Assembly (NCBI GenBank): GCA_003339605.1 | Contig: QOVW01000059.1 | Coordinates: 28,520-92,519 of the forward strand | Source of the DNA: Spirobacillus cienkowskii | Lineage (GTDB): Bacteria; Bdellovibrionota_B; Oligoflexia; Silvanigrellales; Silvanigrellaceae | Reading direction: 5' to 3' | DNA length: 64,000 nt | Part shown: one piece after another, positions 43,907-52,783 of the stretch | Position numbering within the stretch: the stretch's first letter is position 1 | Layout of the letters: every line of letters begins with the position of its first letter | Position numbers and translations under genes: made by a program | The notes under the pieces: model-generated | Databases searched by the model: none | What the model saw: the letters and a program-made list of their open reading frames with translations, nothing else | What the model was told of the DNA's origin: nothing

Positions 43907-45028
43907 CTATTTTAATGCAGTTTTAAGAGTTGCCTCCAACTGACTTGGACTAACCTGTATCAATCGGCCATTTAAATAAAAAGTTGGAGTCCCTTTAAAC
44001 CCTGTTGCAGAATTGAACTGATTTTGAACTTTTTTAATATGCTCAATTGCTTCTGCTGAATTCAAGCACGTTGCAAACTTTGCTTCATCTAATTTTGCCA
44101 TCTTTGCCGTTTCAATTGCAACATCATGGAACGCTTTGCTGGGATCCTGACCACTGGCTTCCATTTTTGAATATGGAACTTGAAATGCTAACGAATTATA
44201 ATCCCAAAACTGCTTTTCTCCCTGTTGCGAAGCACAAAATGCCCCTCTTGTTAATGCCCCACTCAAACCATTGACAGATAGTGGATAAGAAACACTGACA
44301 AACTTAACTTTAGAAGAAAACTCTTGATAAATATTTTCGAGAACTGTTTCTGCCTCACGACAGTGCGCACACATATAATCAGCAACTTCAACCAATACGG
44401 TGTCTGCGTTTTTATTACCTCTTGCTGGATAATCTTGAACATCTAACTTTACTGGTGGTGATTGAGGAGGATTTAACAAAACCTTAATACGCCCTCCGGC
44501 TTCAAAATCATGAATTTTTTTCATAACAAGATCTGCGGTTTTTTGTTGCGCCATTTGCATCTTAAGTTGTGTCTTTATAGCGTCGAATGATTGCCCACCT
44601 AAAACAGCGCTACCCATGCGTGCAACAACCTCATCGTAGTATCTTTTCGCCTCTTCATCGGTGATTGACAATGAGGGGAGTAGCTCATCAAGTCTCGGTA
44701 ACGCTTCTTGAGACACAGGCTTGCCGGCATCGTTAGCAAGAGCAATACGAGCTGCAGTTTGAGACATAAAATTCTTTTCGGCATTATATATATTACTGCG
44801 GAGAGTATAATAATCCATCATAGAATCCCCCGGAAGTGAGTCTGTGCTCCAGGTTTTTCCATCAACTGTAATAACAGGCTTCACCGTATTTCCAACAACG
44901 TCAAGTGCTTTTTTATTGTTCTTTGCAATCATGACTCCAGCAGTGCCTATGATTCCTAATAAAAGACCTCCAACAAAAAAACCTAAAATCTTTTTTAATC
45001 CCGGAGTGGAACTGTTATCGAATTGCAT
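43907..45028 (-). CDS. DsbA-like thiol oxidoreductase with N-terminal membrane anchor
   Basis: From ATG 45028 (GGAG ten bases upstream) the 373-residue protein has a membrane anchor at about 15-36 and a helical region (about 90-190) resembling a SurA/peptidyl-prolyl-type N-terminal helper (LSITDEEAKRYYDEVVARMG). It then has a thioredoxin-fold domain with active site YMCAHCREAE (CxxC: CAHC, about residue 222). The cis-proline appears in GTPTFYLNG near residue 342. It is likely periplasmic, acting in disulfide formation or isomerisation, possibly for the neighbouring cytochrome c. Confidence 0.85.
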   Translation of the reverse strand: MQFDNSSTPGLKKILGFFVGGLLLGIIGTAGVMIAKNNKKALDVVGNTVKPVITVDGKTWSTDSLPGDSMMDYYTLRSNIYNAEKNFMSQTAARIALANDAGKPVSQEALPRLDELLPSLSITDEEAKRYYDEVVARMGSAVLGGQSFDAIKTQLKMQMAQQKTADLVMKKIHDFEAGGRIKVLLNPPQSPPVKLDVQDYPARGNKNADTVLVEVADYMCAHCREAETVLENIYQEFSSKVKFVSVSYPLSVNGLSGALTRGAFCASQQGEKQFWDYNSLAFQVPYSKMEASGQDPSKAFHDVAIETAKMAKLDEAKFATCLNSAEAIEHIKKVQNQFNSATGFKGTPTFYLNGRLIQVSPSQLEATLKTALK

Positions 45029-45102
45029 AATTTGTCTGCTCCATTTATTTAAAAGTGAATTATATCCTAAATAATTGATAATAAACACATAACACAAAAA
45101 AC

Positions 45103-45630
45103 TTACAATCCATCAACTTCTTCTAAGTCATCAAGCTCAGAATGCAGCATCAATAGTCTTTGCGGTGCAATATCCTGAATAATTTTCGCCACACTTAATG
45201 GAATAATATAATACTCATCAATATCATCTTGAGGTCTCCCAATACCAAGCTTACCCCTTGCAAGCATTTCTCGTTGCCATGGAGTAACAAGTACTTTACG
45301 AATTTTTTTATTTTCTTCAAAAAAGTAATTCTCTTCAGCACTTTTGTCATTCAAACAATTGCTATTTAAAATTTGTCTTGCTCGATAAAACTGCTCTCGC
45401 TGTTGCACAAGAAGATCTCGCTGTTTGTTGAGTTCTTTATCAAGCTCTTTACGTGTATTTTTTTCGTTTTCAATTTTTTCGAGCTCAGCCTGTTTTGCAG
45501 CATCAAGGGAATTAGCAAGTTCCTTATTTTTTTTGGAATCATGATTTTGTTTGCGCCCAGTCGCTTCTGCTTTTTGCGCTTGCTTCTTAGAAACAAGACC
45601 CACTTTCATAAGTTGATCCCTCAAACTCAT
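45103..45630 (-). CDS. DUF2058 (YaiL-like) protein
   Basis: The start SLRDQLMKVGLVSKKQAQKA is the characteristic N-terminus of DUF2058 family proteins such as E. coli YaiL. The next 80 residues are Lys/Glu/Gln-rich coiled coil (KNTRKELDKELNKQRDLLVQ). The C-terminal half (VTPWQREMLARGKLGIGRPQ; then YYIIPLSVAKIIQDIAPQRL) is the conserved globular part. A nucleic-acid-associated role has been suggested for the family. GGAGGAG precedes the ATG. 175 residues, full length. Confidence 0.85.
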   Translation of the reverse strand: MSLRDQLMKVGLVSKKQAQKAEATGRKQNHDSKKNKELANSLDAAKQAELEKIENEKNTRKELDKELNKQRDLLVQQREQFYRARQILNSNCLNDKSAEENYFFEENKKIRKVLVTPWQREMLARGKLGIGRPQDDIDEYYIIPLSVAKIIQDIAPQRLLMLHSELDDLEEVDGL

Positions 45631-46028
45631 AACTCTCTCCTCCTCAATTCAATCCTTCTCCTGAGATGCTTTAATTGTCAATTGATCTTTATTGAGCCAA
45701 TTTTCTATTATTTAAAGCAAAAATGAGGGCACCATAAATTTTAAATAAGTTATCCACATTGAAAGTGGATAACTTGACCAGCAACAAACGACTTATGCCG
45801 TTAAAATCTAGACTTCAATAGTATGCCATTTTTTATGGCATTAAAAATTTTTAAGCATAATTAATTATTATTTATCATTTTTTTTAAAAACCCTAAAAAT
45901 ACATATCATAATCAATTAGGTAAAAAATCTGCTTTACCAAGAAGCAAGGAAAATACTTTGCATTTAAGCGTAAAAGCAAATATACAGAGGTCGTCTTACA
46001 TAATACGGATTTCATCTAGGAGAGTAAG
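45631..46028. other. Divergent intergenic region with hairpin carrying a DnaA-box-like sequence
   Basis: This gap holds a perfect 11-bp inverted repeat (45747-45757 with 45765-45775). Its left arm contains TTATCCACA (45750-45758), an exact DnaA-box consensus; the right arm gives the near match TTATCCACT in the opposite direction. A second hairpin, ATGCCAT/ATGGCAT, lies at 45823-45841. No gene or RNA is recognised. Promoters for the DUF2058 gene and the RNA methyltransferase gene should be here. Confidence 0.55.
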
Positions 46029-46814
46029 TTGAAAAAAGAAGAAAAGCATGGGGCAAATAGAAAGATTCCAAAACCTCGCAAAAAAATTGAAATGAAAATT
46101 TGTGGGGTTCATGCTTGCAAAGCAGTCTTTTTAAAAAGGCCGCAAGACATTATACGCGTGTACGTTACAGAAGAAAATATTAAAGATTTTAATAAGATAC
46201 TTAAATTTTGTGCCGAAAAAAAATTAGCCTACAGAGTTCTAAATTCCCAAGAAATGGAAAAAGTATCAGAATCAAATCATCACGAAGGTGTTTGTTTTTT
46301 AATTAAAAAACAACCCGTAGCCAATGTTGCAGATTATTTATCACAAACACAACAAAACAAAGCCGATTGTGTTGTTGCACTAGAAAATGTACAAAATCCT
46401 CATAATTTAGGTGCAATTATCCGAGTGTGTGCAAGTTTTGGTGCACAAGCCATACTTGTATCTCATACTGATCCTGCATTATCAGGAGCTGCTTTTCGAA
46501 TTGCAGAGGGTGGAGCAGAATTTATTAAACTTATTGCAACTGAAAACTTAGAAAAATCTGTTTTAGATTTTAAGGCAAAAGGATATACGGCCATTACAAC
46601 ATCAAGTCATAATGGCAAGTCATTATTTGAAGAAAAAATGCCGGCAAAAACTCTTGTTATCTTTGGATCAGAAAGTCAAGGTATTAGTCCCGCATTATTT
46701 AAAACTGGAGATAAAACCTTAAAAATACCGAGCACAGGACATGTTGAAAGTTTAAACATAGCATGCGCAACAAGCGTTATCCTTGCAGAGTACTGGAGAA
46801 ATCACAAACGTTAA
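46029..46814 (+). CDS. SpoU/TrmH-family RNA 2'-O-methyltransferase (RlmB-like)
   Basis: It is a SPOUT enzyme that transfers methyl from SAM to ribose 2'-OH in rRNA or tRNA. An N-terminal L30e-like substrate-binding domain (KICGVHACKAVFLKRPQDII) precedes the trefoil-knot domain with motif 1 ENVQNPHNLGAIIRVCASFG, motif 2 VIFGSESQGI and motif 3 KIPSTGHVESLNIACATSVI. The start is TTG 46029 with AGGAG seven bases upstream. The basic N-terminal tail (KKEEKHGANRKIPKPRKK) probably aids RNA binding. 261 residues; RlmB (23S Gm2251) is the nearest familiar relative, but the target cannot be told from sequence alone. Confidence 0.9.
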   Translation: MKKEEKHGANRKIPKPRKKIEMKICGVHACKAVFLKRPQDIIRVYVTEENIKDFNKILKFCAEKKLAYRVLNSQEMEKVSESNHHEGVCFLIKKQPVANVADYLSQTQQNKADCVVALENVQNPHNLGAIIRVCASFGAQAILVSHTDPALSGAAFRIAEGGAEFIKLIATENLEKSVLDFKAKGYTAITTSSHNGKSLFEEKMPAKTLVIFGSESQGISPALFKTGDKTLKIPSTGHVESLNIACATSVILAEYWRNHKR

Positions 46815-48484
46815 AATAACTTTAATTTCCAGAATTTTTTTGGCTGATGAAAATCAATCTTCTGATTAATTTTATTTTTTGCAAAATATTTCCAGTAAGG
46901 TGACAAATAATATCTATTGTTACCCAAACTCAAAGCACACTGGATGTAAATAAATTTACTTTCTTCATCTATTATAGTTTTAATTTGATTGTAATTAAAA
47001 CTCATACCAAAAACAAACCTTACTTCATTATTATTATAAAAACTTGTGCATAAATTATTAATTTTTACATTTTTCCAAAGATCAATTGATAAAGTTTTAT
47101 TGCGCCCAGTCCGTTTTCGAATACCATCAAACTCTATGGCTACCCATTCACCATATGGAGTCATTTCAAATTCTAAATAATTATTTTCTGGGTTTTTATA
47201 ATTTGCTAAAAATATTTCACTGACACTAAAATTCCACAGTTCATCAGTAAAAATATTATCATTTATTTTAGATTCATAATTTTTTCTAAGAAAAAAAATC
47301 TTCTCTGGAGTTTCGGTTGAATAAGTTATCCAACGCAAAAAAGGATTTAAAGGATTCTTTTTTGCGTTTTCTAAAGAATCAATTTGCAAAAATTGCACAC
47401 CAACAGTTGCACAGCCCATAAATGGAGTTTGTAAATACTCTAAAAAAAGTCCCTCATATAACAAACAAGGAAAATTTGGGGTCAATTTTTGATTTTGTGG
47501 ATGATACAATAAACCAATCCATTTGTTACTTTGATTAAAACTATAATGAGGTCCTAGTTGCTTCATTCCACATTTTTCAAATAATTCACAAGAAAATATC
47601 CCTACTGGCTGAACTTCTAACTCTAAATCAACAGATAAATGACTTTTGGCACTTTCACGCATTTCGGCAGCAAGCGTTAACATATCAACCGTTGAAGCGT
47701 CTCCTGTATTCCAAACAAAGTTTGCATGAAATTGACTCACCTCTGCATGACCAACACGTCTACCTTTTAAGCCTAAAGAATCAAATAATTGTCCACTCGG
47801 TTTTCCTGCAGTGTAATTATTTTTAAAAGTAGAACCACAACTCGGTAAATAAAAATGTTTCTTTTTATGTCTATCTGCCTCAAATAAACTCATTTCATCA
47901 AACAAAACTGCTGGAGAAATAAGATTTGGCAAAAATAATCTTGCGCCAATTACAATTTCTGGAGATTGCATTAATCTTGTACTTTTATAACCTTGAAAAA
48001 CTTCTTGAGCAGTATAAGTTTTTAACTGTCCATCCATATTTAATGTGATAACAGATTGAACTATTTGTGACATTTCGCCACCATAACAACGGGCATTCAT
48101 TCGAATTGATGCGCCTAATTGTCCGGGCATTCGATACATCCAAGTCGCTCCACCGCGATTTGCAGCTAAGCAAATTTCAGCAATTTCTGTATTTGTGACT
48201 CCCGCCTCGACAAACAACACAGAGTCTGTTTCCCAAAACCAACCAATCATTTTTGCAAGAGAAATAACAACACCTTTAAATACACCATCTGCATATACCG
48301 AATTGCTCCCAGCTCCTAAAACGGCGCATGGTTTTTTATTGGTAACACACCAAAAAAGGAGTTCTTGCAGTTCACTAATATTTTTGGGGGTTGCAAAATA
48401 TTCTGCTATACCGCCCATTTTATAGTAAGTAACATCTTTTAATGACTGGTTTGTAGTTAAAAAACAAGGAAAATTTTTAGACAT
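46811..48484 (-). CDS. murB: MurB fused to a C-terminal CBM9/DOMON-like domain
   Basis: Residues 1-300 are UDP-N-acetylenolpyruvoylglucosamine reductase, the FAD/NADPH enzyme of peptidoglycan precursor synthesis. TYYKMGG, VLGAGSNSVYADG, YRMPGQLGASIRMNARCYGG, the catalytic serine in PSCGSTFKNN, GLKGRRVGHAEVSQFHANFV and the final glutamate LELEVQPVGIF are all present. The remaining 255 residues are unusual for MurB. YLEFEMTPYGEWVAIEFDGI and later IYIQCALSLGNNRYYLSPY match CBM9/DOMON-like beta-sandwich proteins. It overlaps the end of the convergent methyltransferase gene and is the last gene of the esterase-hflX operon. Confidence 0.9.
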   Translation of the reverse strand: MSKNFPCFLTTNQSLKDVTYYKMGGIAEYFATPKNISELQELLFWCVTNKKPCAVLGAGSNSVYADGVFKGVVISLAKMIGWFWETDSVLFVEAGVTNTEIAEICLAANRGGATWMYRMPGQLGASIRMNARCYGGEMSQIVQSVITLNMDGQLKTYTAQEVFQGYKSTRLMQSPEIVIGARLFLPNLISPAVLFDEMSLFEADRHKKKHFYLPSCGSTFKNNYTAGKPSGQLFDSLGLKGRRVGHAEVSQFHANFVWNTGDASTVDMLTLAAEMRESAKSHLSVDLELEVQPVGIFSCELFEKCGMKQLGPHYSFNQSNKWIGLLYHPQNQKLTPNFPCLLYEGLFLEYLQTPFMGCATVGVQFLQIDSLENAKKNPLNPFLRWITYSTETPEKIFFLRKNYESKINDNIFTDELWNFSVSEIFLANYKNPENNYLEFEMTPYGEWVAIEFDGIRKRTGRNKTLSIDLWKNVKINNLCTSFYNNNEVRFVFGMSFNYNQIKTIIDEESKFIYIQCALSLGNNRYYLSPYWKYFAKNKINQKIDFHQPKKFWKLKLF

Positions 48485-48485
48485 T

Positions 48486-48806
48486 TTATTTTCCTAAAGC
48501 TTCTCTGACTTCTTGTTCATTGCAATACCTTGGACCACCAACGTAACAAACAATTGAGTTAATTTCTGTTACAATTTCAGACTCATTATAATTGTGTTCA
48601 ATAAATGCCTCACAAATTTCAGCAAATAATATTTCTGTTTGCTTTTCCATTTGCTCAGAACTTTGTTCTTCTATTCTTTTATAAAGATCAGCAACAGTAA
48701 TATTTTCTGGAGGCAAATGCCCTAATTTCATTTCTAAAGCTTTCAGTTCTAAAATTTTCTCTTTAATACTTTCTGGAATAGTTTTAACATTTTTTGCATC
48801 AATCAT
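48486..48806 (-). CDS. Small hypothetical protein between hflX and murB
   Basis: I do not recognise this 106-residue soluble, acidic, helical protein. Its second half (EILFAEICEAFIEHNYNESE; then a CYVGGPRYC segment with two cysteines) may form a small domain. Its ATG overlaps the hflX stop as ATGA, and murB starts two bases after its end, so it is firmly within this operon and under translation pressure. A GAGG site precedes it. Confidence 0.65.
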   Translation of the reverse strand: MIDAKNVKTIPESIKEKILELKALEMKLGHLPPENITVADLYKRIEEQSSEQMEKQTEILFAEICEAFIEHNYNESEIVTEINSIVCYVGGPRYCNEQEVREALGK

Positions 48807-50152
48807 TCTTGATCATCCTCGATCTTATTTGGTAAAAAATAACGTTGGTATAAGCTTTTTGACATACGAACTTTAAAAATTCCTTCATCTTGAGTCCAGT
48901 TTGCTTCTAAAACTCGCGTATGTGAATAAATATAAGATAACAATTTTGAATCTTCATAACTAACATGAAAAATTTTTTCCACCATATTCTGCGCAAGAAA
49001 TTGAACAATAGAATCTCGAAAACGTTTAATATCTTCTTTTTTTTGACTAGAAATGCAAATACTTTTTGGATAACTTCGTGCTAAAATTCTTGGTAATCGA
49101 GGCTCTCCTACAATACAATCAATTTTATTAAAAACAACAATTCTAGGCACTTCTGAAGCACCAACTTGTGCTAATACATCTTCTGTGACTTTTATGTGTT
49201 CTTTATAATGTTTGTTTGAGATATCAACAATGTTTAATAATAAATCAGCCTTACAGGCTTCTTCGAGAGTACTTCTAAAACTAGCCACTAAAGAGTGCGG
49301 TAAATTACGAATAAATCCTACAGTATCTGTAATTAATATATTCATATTATTTGTGCCACGAATACGTCTTATACTCGCATCGAGTGTTTCAAACAAAGAA
49401 TCTTTTGCAGAAAGTTGACTTTTTGTAAGTTGATTCATAAGCGTTGTTTTACCAGCATTTGTATATCCAACAAGCACAACATTCCATTCATCCGATCTGT
49501 TTTTTCGCTGAACTTCTCTTTCTTTTTGAACTTTTTCTAATTCTTTTTTTAAAGAATTGATTTTATCTTTAATTCTTCTTCTATCTATTTCAATTTGCGT
49601 TTCACCCGAACCTTTAAGCCTGCCTCCAACACCGCCGCCTCCTCGCTGTCTTTCCCATGTAATCCAAGCATTTGATAAACGCGGAGCAATATATTCGAGA
49701 TGCGCGATCTCGACTTGTGTTTTTGATTCTTTTGAACGGGCATTTTTTTTAAAAATTTGCAAAATGATACTTGTCCTATCTAAGATAGGTTTCTCAATTA
49801 AATTTTCTAAATTTCGAACTTGTGTTGGCGAGAGCTCTTGATCAAAAACAACATAATCTACTTTTAACGTTGCGCATGATTTTTTTAATTCTTCGGCTTT
49901 GCCATACCCAATATAAGTTGCAGGCACAGGCTTTGACTTTTTTTGCACTGTAACACCCAAACAATCATCACCCAAGGTACGAACTAATGCGCCAAGTTCT
50001 TGAAGGCTCTCTTGAATATCTTCTGGATTATCCTCTGGGAGTTCAAGACTCACTAAATAAGAGTTCATTCCGCCTTGATCGCGACTTTCAAATTGCAATC
50101 GCGATTTTTCAAGCTCTAATGTTTTTTCAATATCCATATTTGACTTGTTCAA
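48803..50152 (-). CDS. hflX: GTPase HflX
   Basis: HflX is a ribosome-associated GTPase that splits stalled 70S ribosomes after heat or antibiotic stress. The N-terminal nucleotide-binding domain (VDYVVFDQELSPTQVRNLEN) and the hallmark RGGGGVGGRLKGSGETQIEI linker precede the G domain: VGYTNAGKTTLMNQL (G1), DTVGFI (G3) and NKID (G4). The start is TTG 50152, which overlaps the esterase stop as TTGA and has GAGGAG five bases upstream. 449 residues, normal. Confidence 0.95.
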   Translation of the reverse strand: MNKSNMDIEKTLELEKSRLQFESRDQGGMNSYLVSLELPEDNPEDIQESLQELGALVRTLGDDCLGVTVQKKSKPVPATYIGYGKAEELKKSCATLKVDYVVFDQELSPTQVRNLENLIEKPILDRTSIILQIFKKNARSKESKTQVEIAHLEYIAPRLSNAWITWERQRGGGGVGGRLKGSGETQIEIDRRRIKDKINSLKKELEKVQKEREVQRKNRSDEWNVVLVGYTNAGKTTLMNQLTKSQLSAKDSLFETLDASIRRIRGTNNMNILITDTVGFIRNLPHSLVASFRSTLEEACKADLLLNIVDISNKHYKEHIKVTEDVLAQVGASEVPRIVVFNKIDCIVGEPRLPRILARSYPKSICISSQKKEDIKRFRDSIVQFLAQNMVEKIFHVSYEDSKLLSYIYSHTRVLEANWTQDEGIFKVRMSKSLYQRYFLPNKIEDDQE

Positions 50153-50835
50153 CGATACTCCTCAACAAATTTGATTATGTCTCGAATCTCTTCCTGACAC
50201 AATGTATGCCCCATCTGATAAATTTTGCTTTTCAAATTTTTTACTCCAATATCTCTTAATGTATCAAGAGTTTCGTAATACATTGCAGGAAAAATAACTT
50301 GATCCTGATTTCCATGTGCTACCAAAATTGGGGTATCAATAGAGCTGCCTGCATATGCTTTTTTGATCAAGTGAGACTGAATTAAAAATCCGCTAAGTGA
50401 CAGAATACCACAAAATTTTTCTTTATATTTTAAAGCACACAACAATGCCATTGCTGCTCCTTGAGAAAATCCTAAAATAAAAACACGATTGGATGCAATT
50501 TGGCACTGCTCGCAGACATTATAAATTGTTTGCATGATTAATTCTTCAGATCGTCTGCGTTCTTCTGTAGGGTCGCTAAACAATGGAAACCACTGCGCAC
50601 CATCTTGCCCCATAGGATAAAAACGAGGTCCTTGTAAAAATATCCAAAGGCAATCATCAATTATGATTTCATTAGAAAGCGAAGAAAAATTTGCCGCATT
50701 ATCTCCAAACCCATGCAAACCAATAATTACATTTTTAATTTGTTGTCCTTTCCAATTTGCGACAGTTTTTAAAGGACTTTTAAAATTTTTTATTGTGTTT
50801 GTGCTAAGCCACTTGACGTTTTGCTGTAATGACAT
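50149..50835 (-). CDS. Alpha/beta-hydrolase esterase, phospholipase/carboxylesterase family
   Basis: The 228-residue protein has the carboxylesterase-2 (EstB/YpfH-like) layout: oxyanion region IIGLHGFGDNAANF, nucleophile elbow GFSQGAAMALLCAL, aspartate in LVAHGNQDQVI and histidine in MGHTLCQEEI. There is no signal peptide, so it is cytoplasmic. I start at ATG 50835 because GGAG lies seven bases upstream; an in-frame ATG at 50862 lacks a site. It leads the operon esterase-hflX-106-residue protein-murB. Substrate unknown. Confidence 0.85.
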   Translation of the reverse strand: MSLQQNVKWLSTNTIKNFKSPLKTVANWKGQQIKNVIIGLHGFGDNAANFSSLSNEIIIDDCLWIFLQGPRFYPMGQDGAQWFPLFSDPTEERRRSEELIMQTIYNVCEQCQIASNRVFILGFSQGAAMALLCALKYKEKFCGILSLSGFLIQSHLIKKAYAGSSIDTPILVAHGNQDQVIFPAMYYETLDTLRDIGVKNLKSKIYQMGHTLCQEEIRDIIKFVEEYR

Positions 50836-50927
50836 TCTTTCTCCATTATATGAATTTGACATTTTCTAATACCCACTCAGGCAATATACTTAATTTTAGA
50901 ACTCAGCAAAATAACAGAGGCCAAAGC

Positions 50928-52271
50928 ATGGTTCGGATACTTGCGTTTATCCTATGCCGAATATTTTTTAAAAGAATAAGCATTTCTGGAACCCCATATA
51001 AAGGGGGTAGTGCTATATGGGCTTCAAATCATTCCAGCGGCATTGTCGATCCAGCTGTGATGTTGGGTTTAGCCCCAGTAGAAATTCGTCCCCTAGGGAA
51101 ACACACTCTCTGGAATATTCCAGTGATGAGACAGTTCTTAGAATGGACTCGAGCAATTCCAGTAACACGCTTGCAAGACATTAAAAAAGACATTCAGGCA
51201 CAAAAAGAAATGCTCGAACAAGGAAACTTTGATCCAGACTGGCGTGCAAAGGCAAATAACGAAGCATTTCAAACAGTCAGCGATGCTTTACTTGCTGGCG
51301 ATTGCATCCTTATTTTTCCAGAAGGCGTGAGTCATGATGATCCCTATATTTATCAACTTAAAACAGGTTTAGCACGAATGGCTTTACAAGCGATGAGTAA
51401 AGCAAAAGATGGTCACTTTTCTGTGGTCGTGCAACCAACAGTGATTGATTATTCTGAAAAAGACGAATTTCGCAGTGAGCTTTATCTGCATTTTTGCGAA
51501 CCCGTTAAAATTTCATCCGTTGATTATTCTGTTAAAGACATTATGGATGGAGTGAGAGATTCTTTGGAGGCTGGTTTTGCAAGTTTTTTTAGCTGGGATG
51601 AAAAAAGAAACTGGCGCTTTTTATTTGAAATGGCGTACGGAAGGCAACCTTATTCCTCACGAGAATTTAGAGATTACGTTGAAAAACATCGTCCCGATTT
51701 TGATTCGGATCCCATCCTGATGGCAAGAATTCAAACCATGCGCCGTATGATGCAAGCTGTAAACGTTTCGCCAGTCCAATTGGTTTGGGGCGATACCAAC
51801 TATAAAAAAAGAAATTTCTTTTGGATTATGTTTAAACATGGTTGGTTTTATCTTTTTATTACTTTGCCAGTTGAGTTTCTAGGAACCATTGTGTGGGGAT
51901 TTCCTGCTAAAATATGTGAGAGTCTTGCTAAAAAAAGCACATCAGACAGGGATGTGCGCGCCACAATGAAAATTGCACACGGAATGTGGTTTTTCCCACT
52001 TTGGGCATTTATCATGTCGTCGTTATTTACTTTTTATCTTGGTAACTATTTACCAAATGTTCATAAAGTCGTACTATGGTTTGCATTCTTAATTCTAACG
52101 CCAACGTTTCTTGCGTTGAGCCTTATCGTTCAAGAGAGTGTTAATTTTTTTCCTGGATTTTTAAGACTTGCCAAACTTCGTTTTTTCTTTCCACGGGGTT
52201 GGTATGAGATCATGAAAGAGTGGCGCGAGATCTCTGATGGAGTTATCCAAAAAATTAAAATCCAAGATTAA
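50928..52271 (+). CDS. PlsC-type 1-acyl-glycerol-3-phosphate acyltransferase, long form
   Basis: The acyltransferase domain occupies residues about 10-220. It has the NHxxxxxD box NHSSGIVDPAV, the second block around WTRAIPVTRL and the third block LIFPEGVSHDDPYIYQLKTG. The remaining 200 residues include two hydrophobic pairs (about 295-315 and 360-400), so the protein is membrane-bound. Start ATG 50928 follows AGAGG. At 447 residues it is longer than PlsC (about 245) and resembles the long acyltransferases sometimes paired with PlsB. A full-length plsB is at 57881-60544. Confidence 0.87.
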   Translation: MVRILAFILCRIFFKRISISGTPYKGGSAIWASNHSSGIVDPAVMLGLAPVEIRPLGKHTLWNIPVMRQFLEWTRAIPVTRLQDIKKDIQAQKEMLEQGNFDPDWRAKANNEAFQTVSDALLAGDCILIFPEGVSHDDPYIYQLKTGLARMALQAMSKAKDGHFSVVVQPTVIDYSEKDEFRSELYLHFCEPVKISSVDYSVKDIMDGVRDSLEAGFASFFSWDEKRNWRFLFEMAYGRQPYSSREFRDYVEKHRPDFDSDPILMARIQTMRRMMQAVNVSPVQLVWGDTNYKKRNFFWIMFKHGWFYLFITLPVEFLGTIVWGFPAKICESLAKKSTSDRDVRATMKIAHGMWFFPLWAFIMSSLFTFYLGNYLPNVHKVVLWFAFLILTPTFLALSLIVQESVNFFPGFLRLAKLRFFFPRGWYEIMKEWREISDGVIQKIKIQD

Positions 52272-52321
52272 AATTTTGAAAACAAAAACCAACATATTTA
52301 TACTTAAGGGTGCATTTCAAT

Positions 52322-52783
52322 ATGTCTAGAGTGATCAAAAAGTCTGTTGATGACTTTGAAATATATTTAAAAGACAATTTTCCAGAGCATGCCCGGCGTA
52401 TTCTTAAATCGCGTTCTAATGCAAGTTTTGTGCGATTTTTTTACCCGTTTGTTTCTTTTTTATTACCTTTTATGTTTTTTTCTAGTAGCGCTATCGTCAT
52501 TTTATTTTTAAAAAACTACCTTGTAGAAAATGCTAAAAATGGCAGATTTTCAGAAATTATTAATGAACATACGATTCCAAGTTTTTTAGCTGTATTGTGC
52601 TCAATTGGTTTTGGTTTAGCCTTTTTATGTTTTGTGATAGGTTTTATTGCTGGTATTTTTAAAGCAAGAGATCTGATCTTTGAATCAGAGCAACTTGAAA
52701 CAGGAATAAGACACATTTGGCTGATTGAACAAAAGGCAAATCCAAAATTTTCAGAAAATAATTTTTTAAAAGTTGAGGCATAA
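52322..52783 (+). CDS. Small hypothetical membrane protein
   Basis: This 153-residue protein has two hydrophobic hairpin spans (about 42-62 and 87-112: FFYPFVSFLLPFMFF and LAVLCSIGFGLAFLCFVIGF), flanked by charged termini. I do not recognise the family. The ATG at 52322 follows AAGGGTG; a GTG at 52310 is possible. It lies between the acyltransferase and the thiamine-pyrophosphokinase-like gene, overlapping the latter by 11 bases. Confidence 0.6.
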   Translation: MSRVIKKSVDDFEIYLKDNFPEHARRILKSRSNASFVRFFYPFVSFLLPFMFFSSSAIVILFLKNYLVENAKNGRFSEIINEHTIPSFLAVLCSIGFGLAFLCFVIGFIAGIFKARDLIFESEQLETGIRHIWLIEQKANPKFSENNFLKVEA

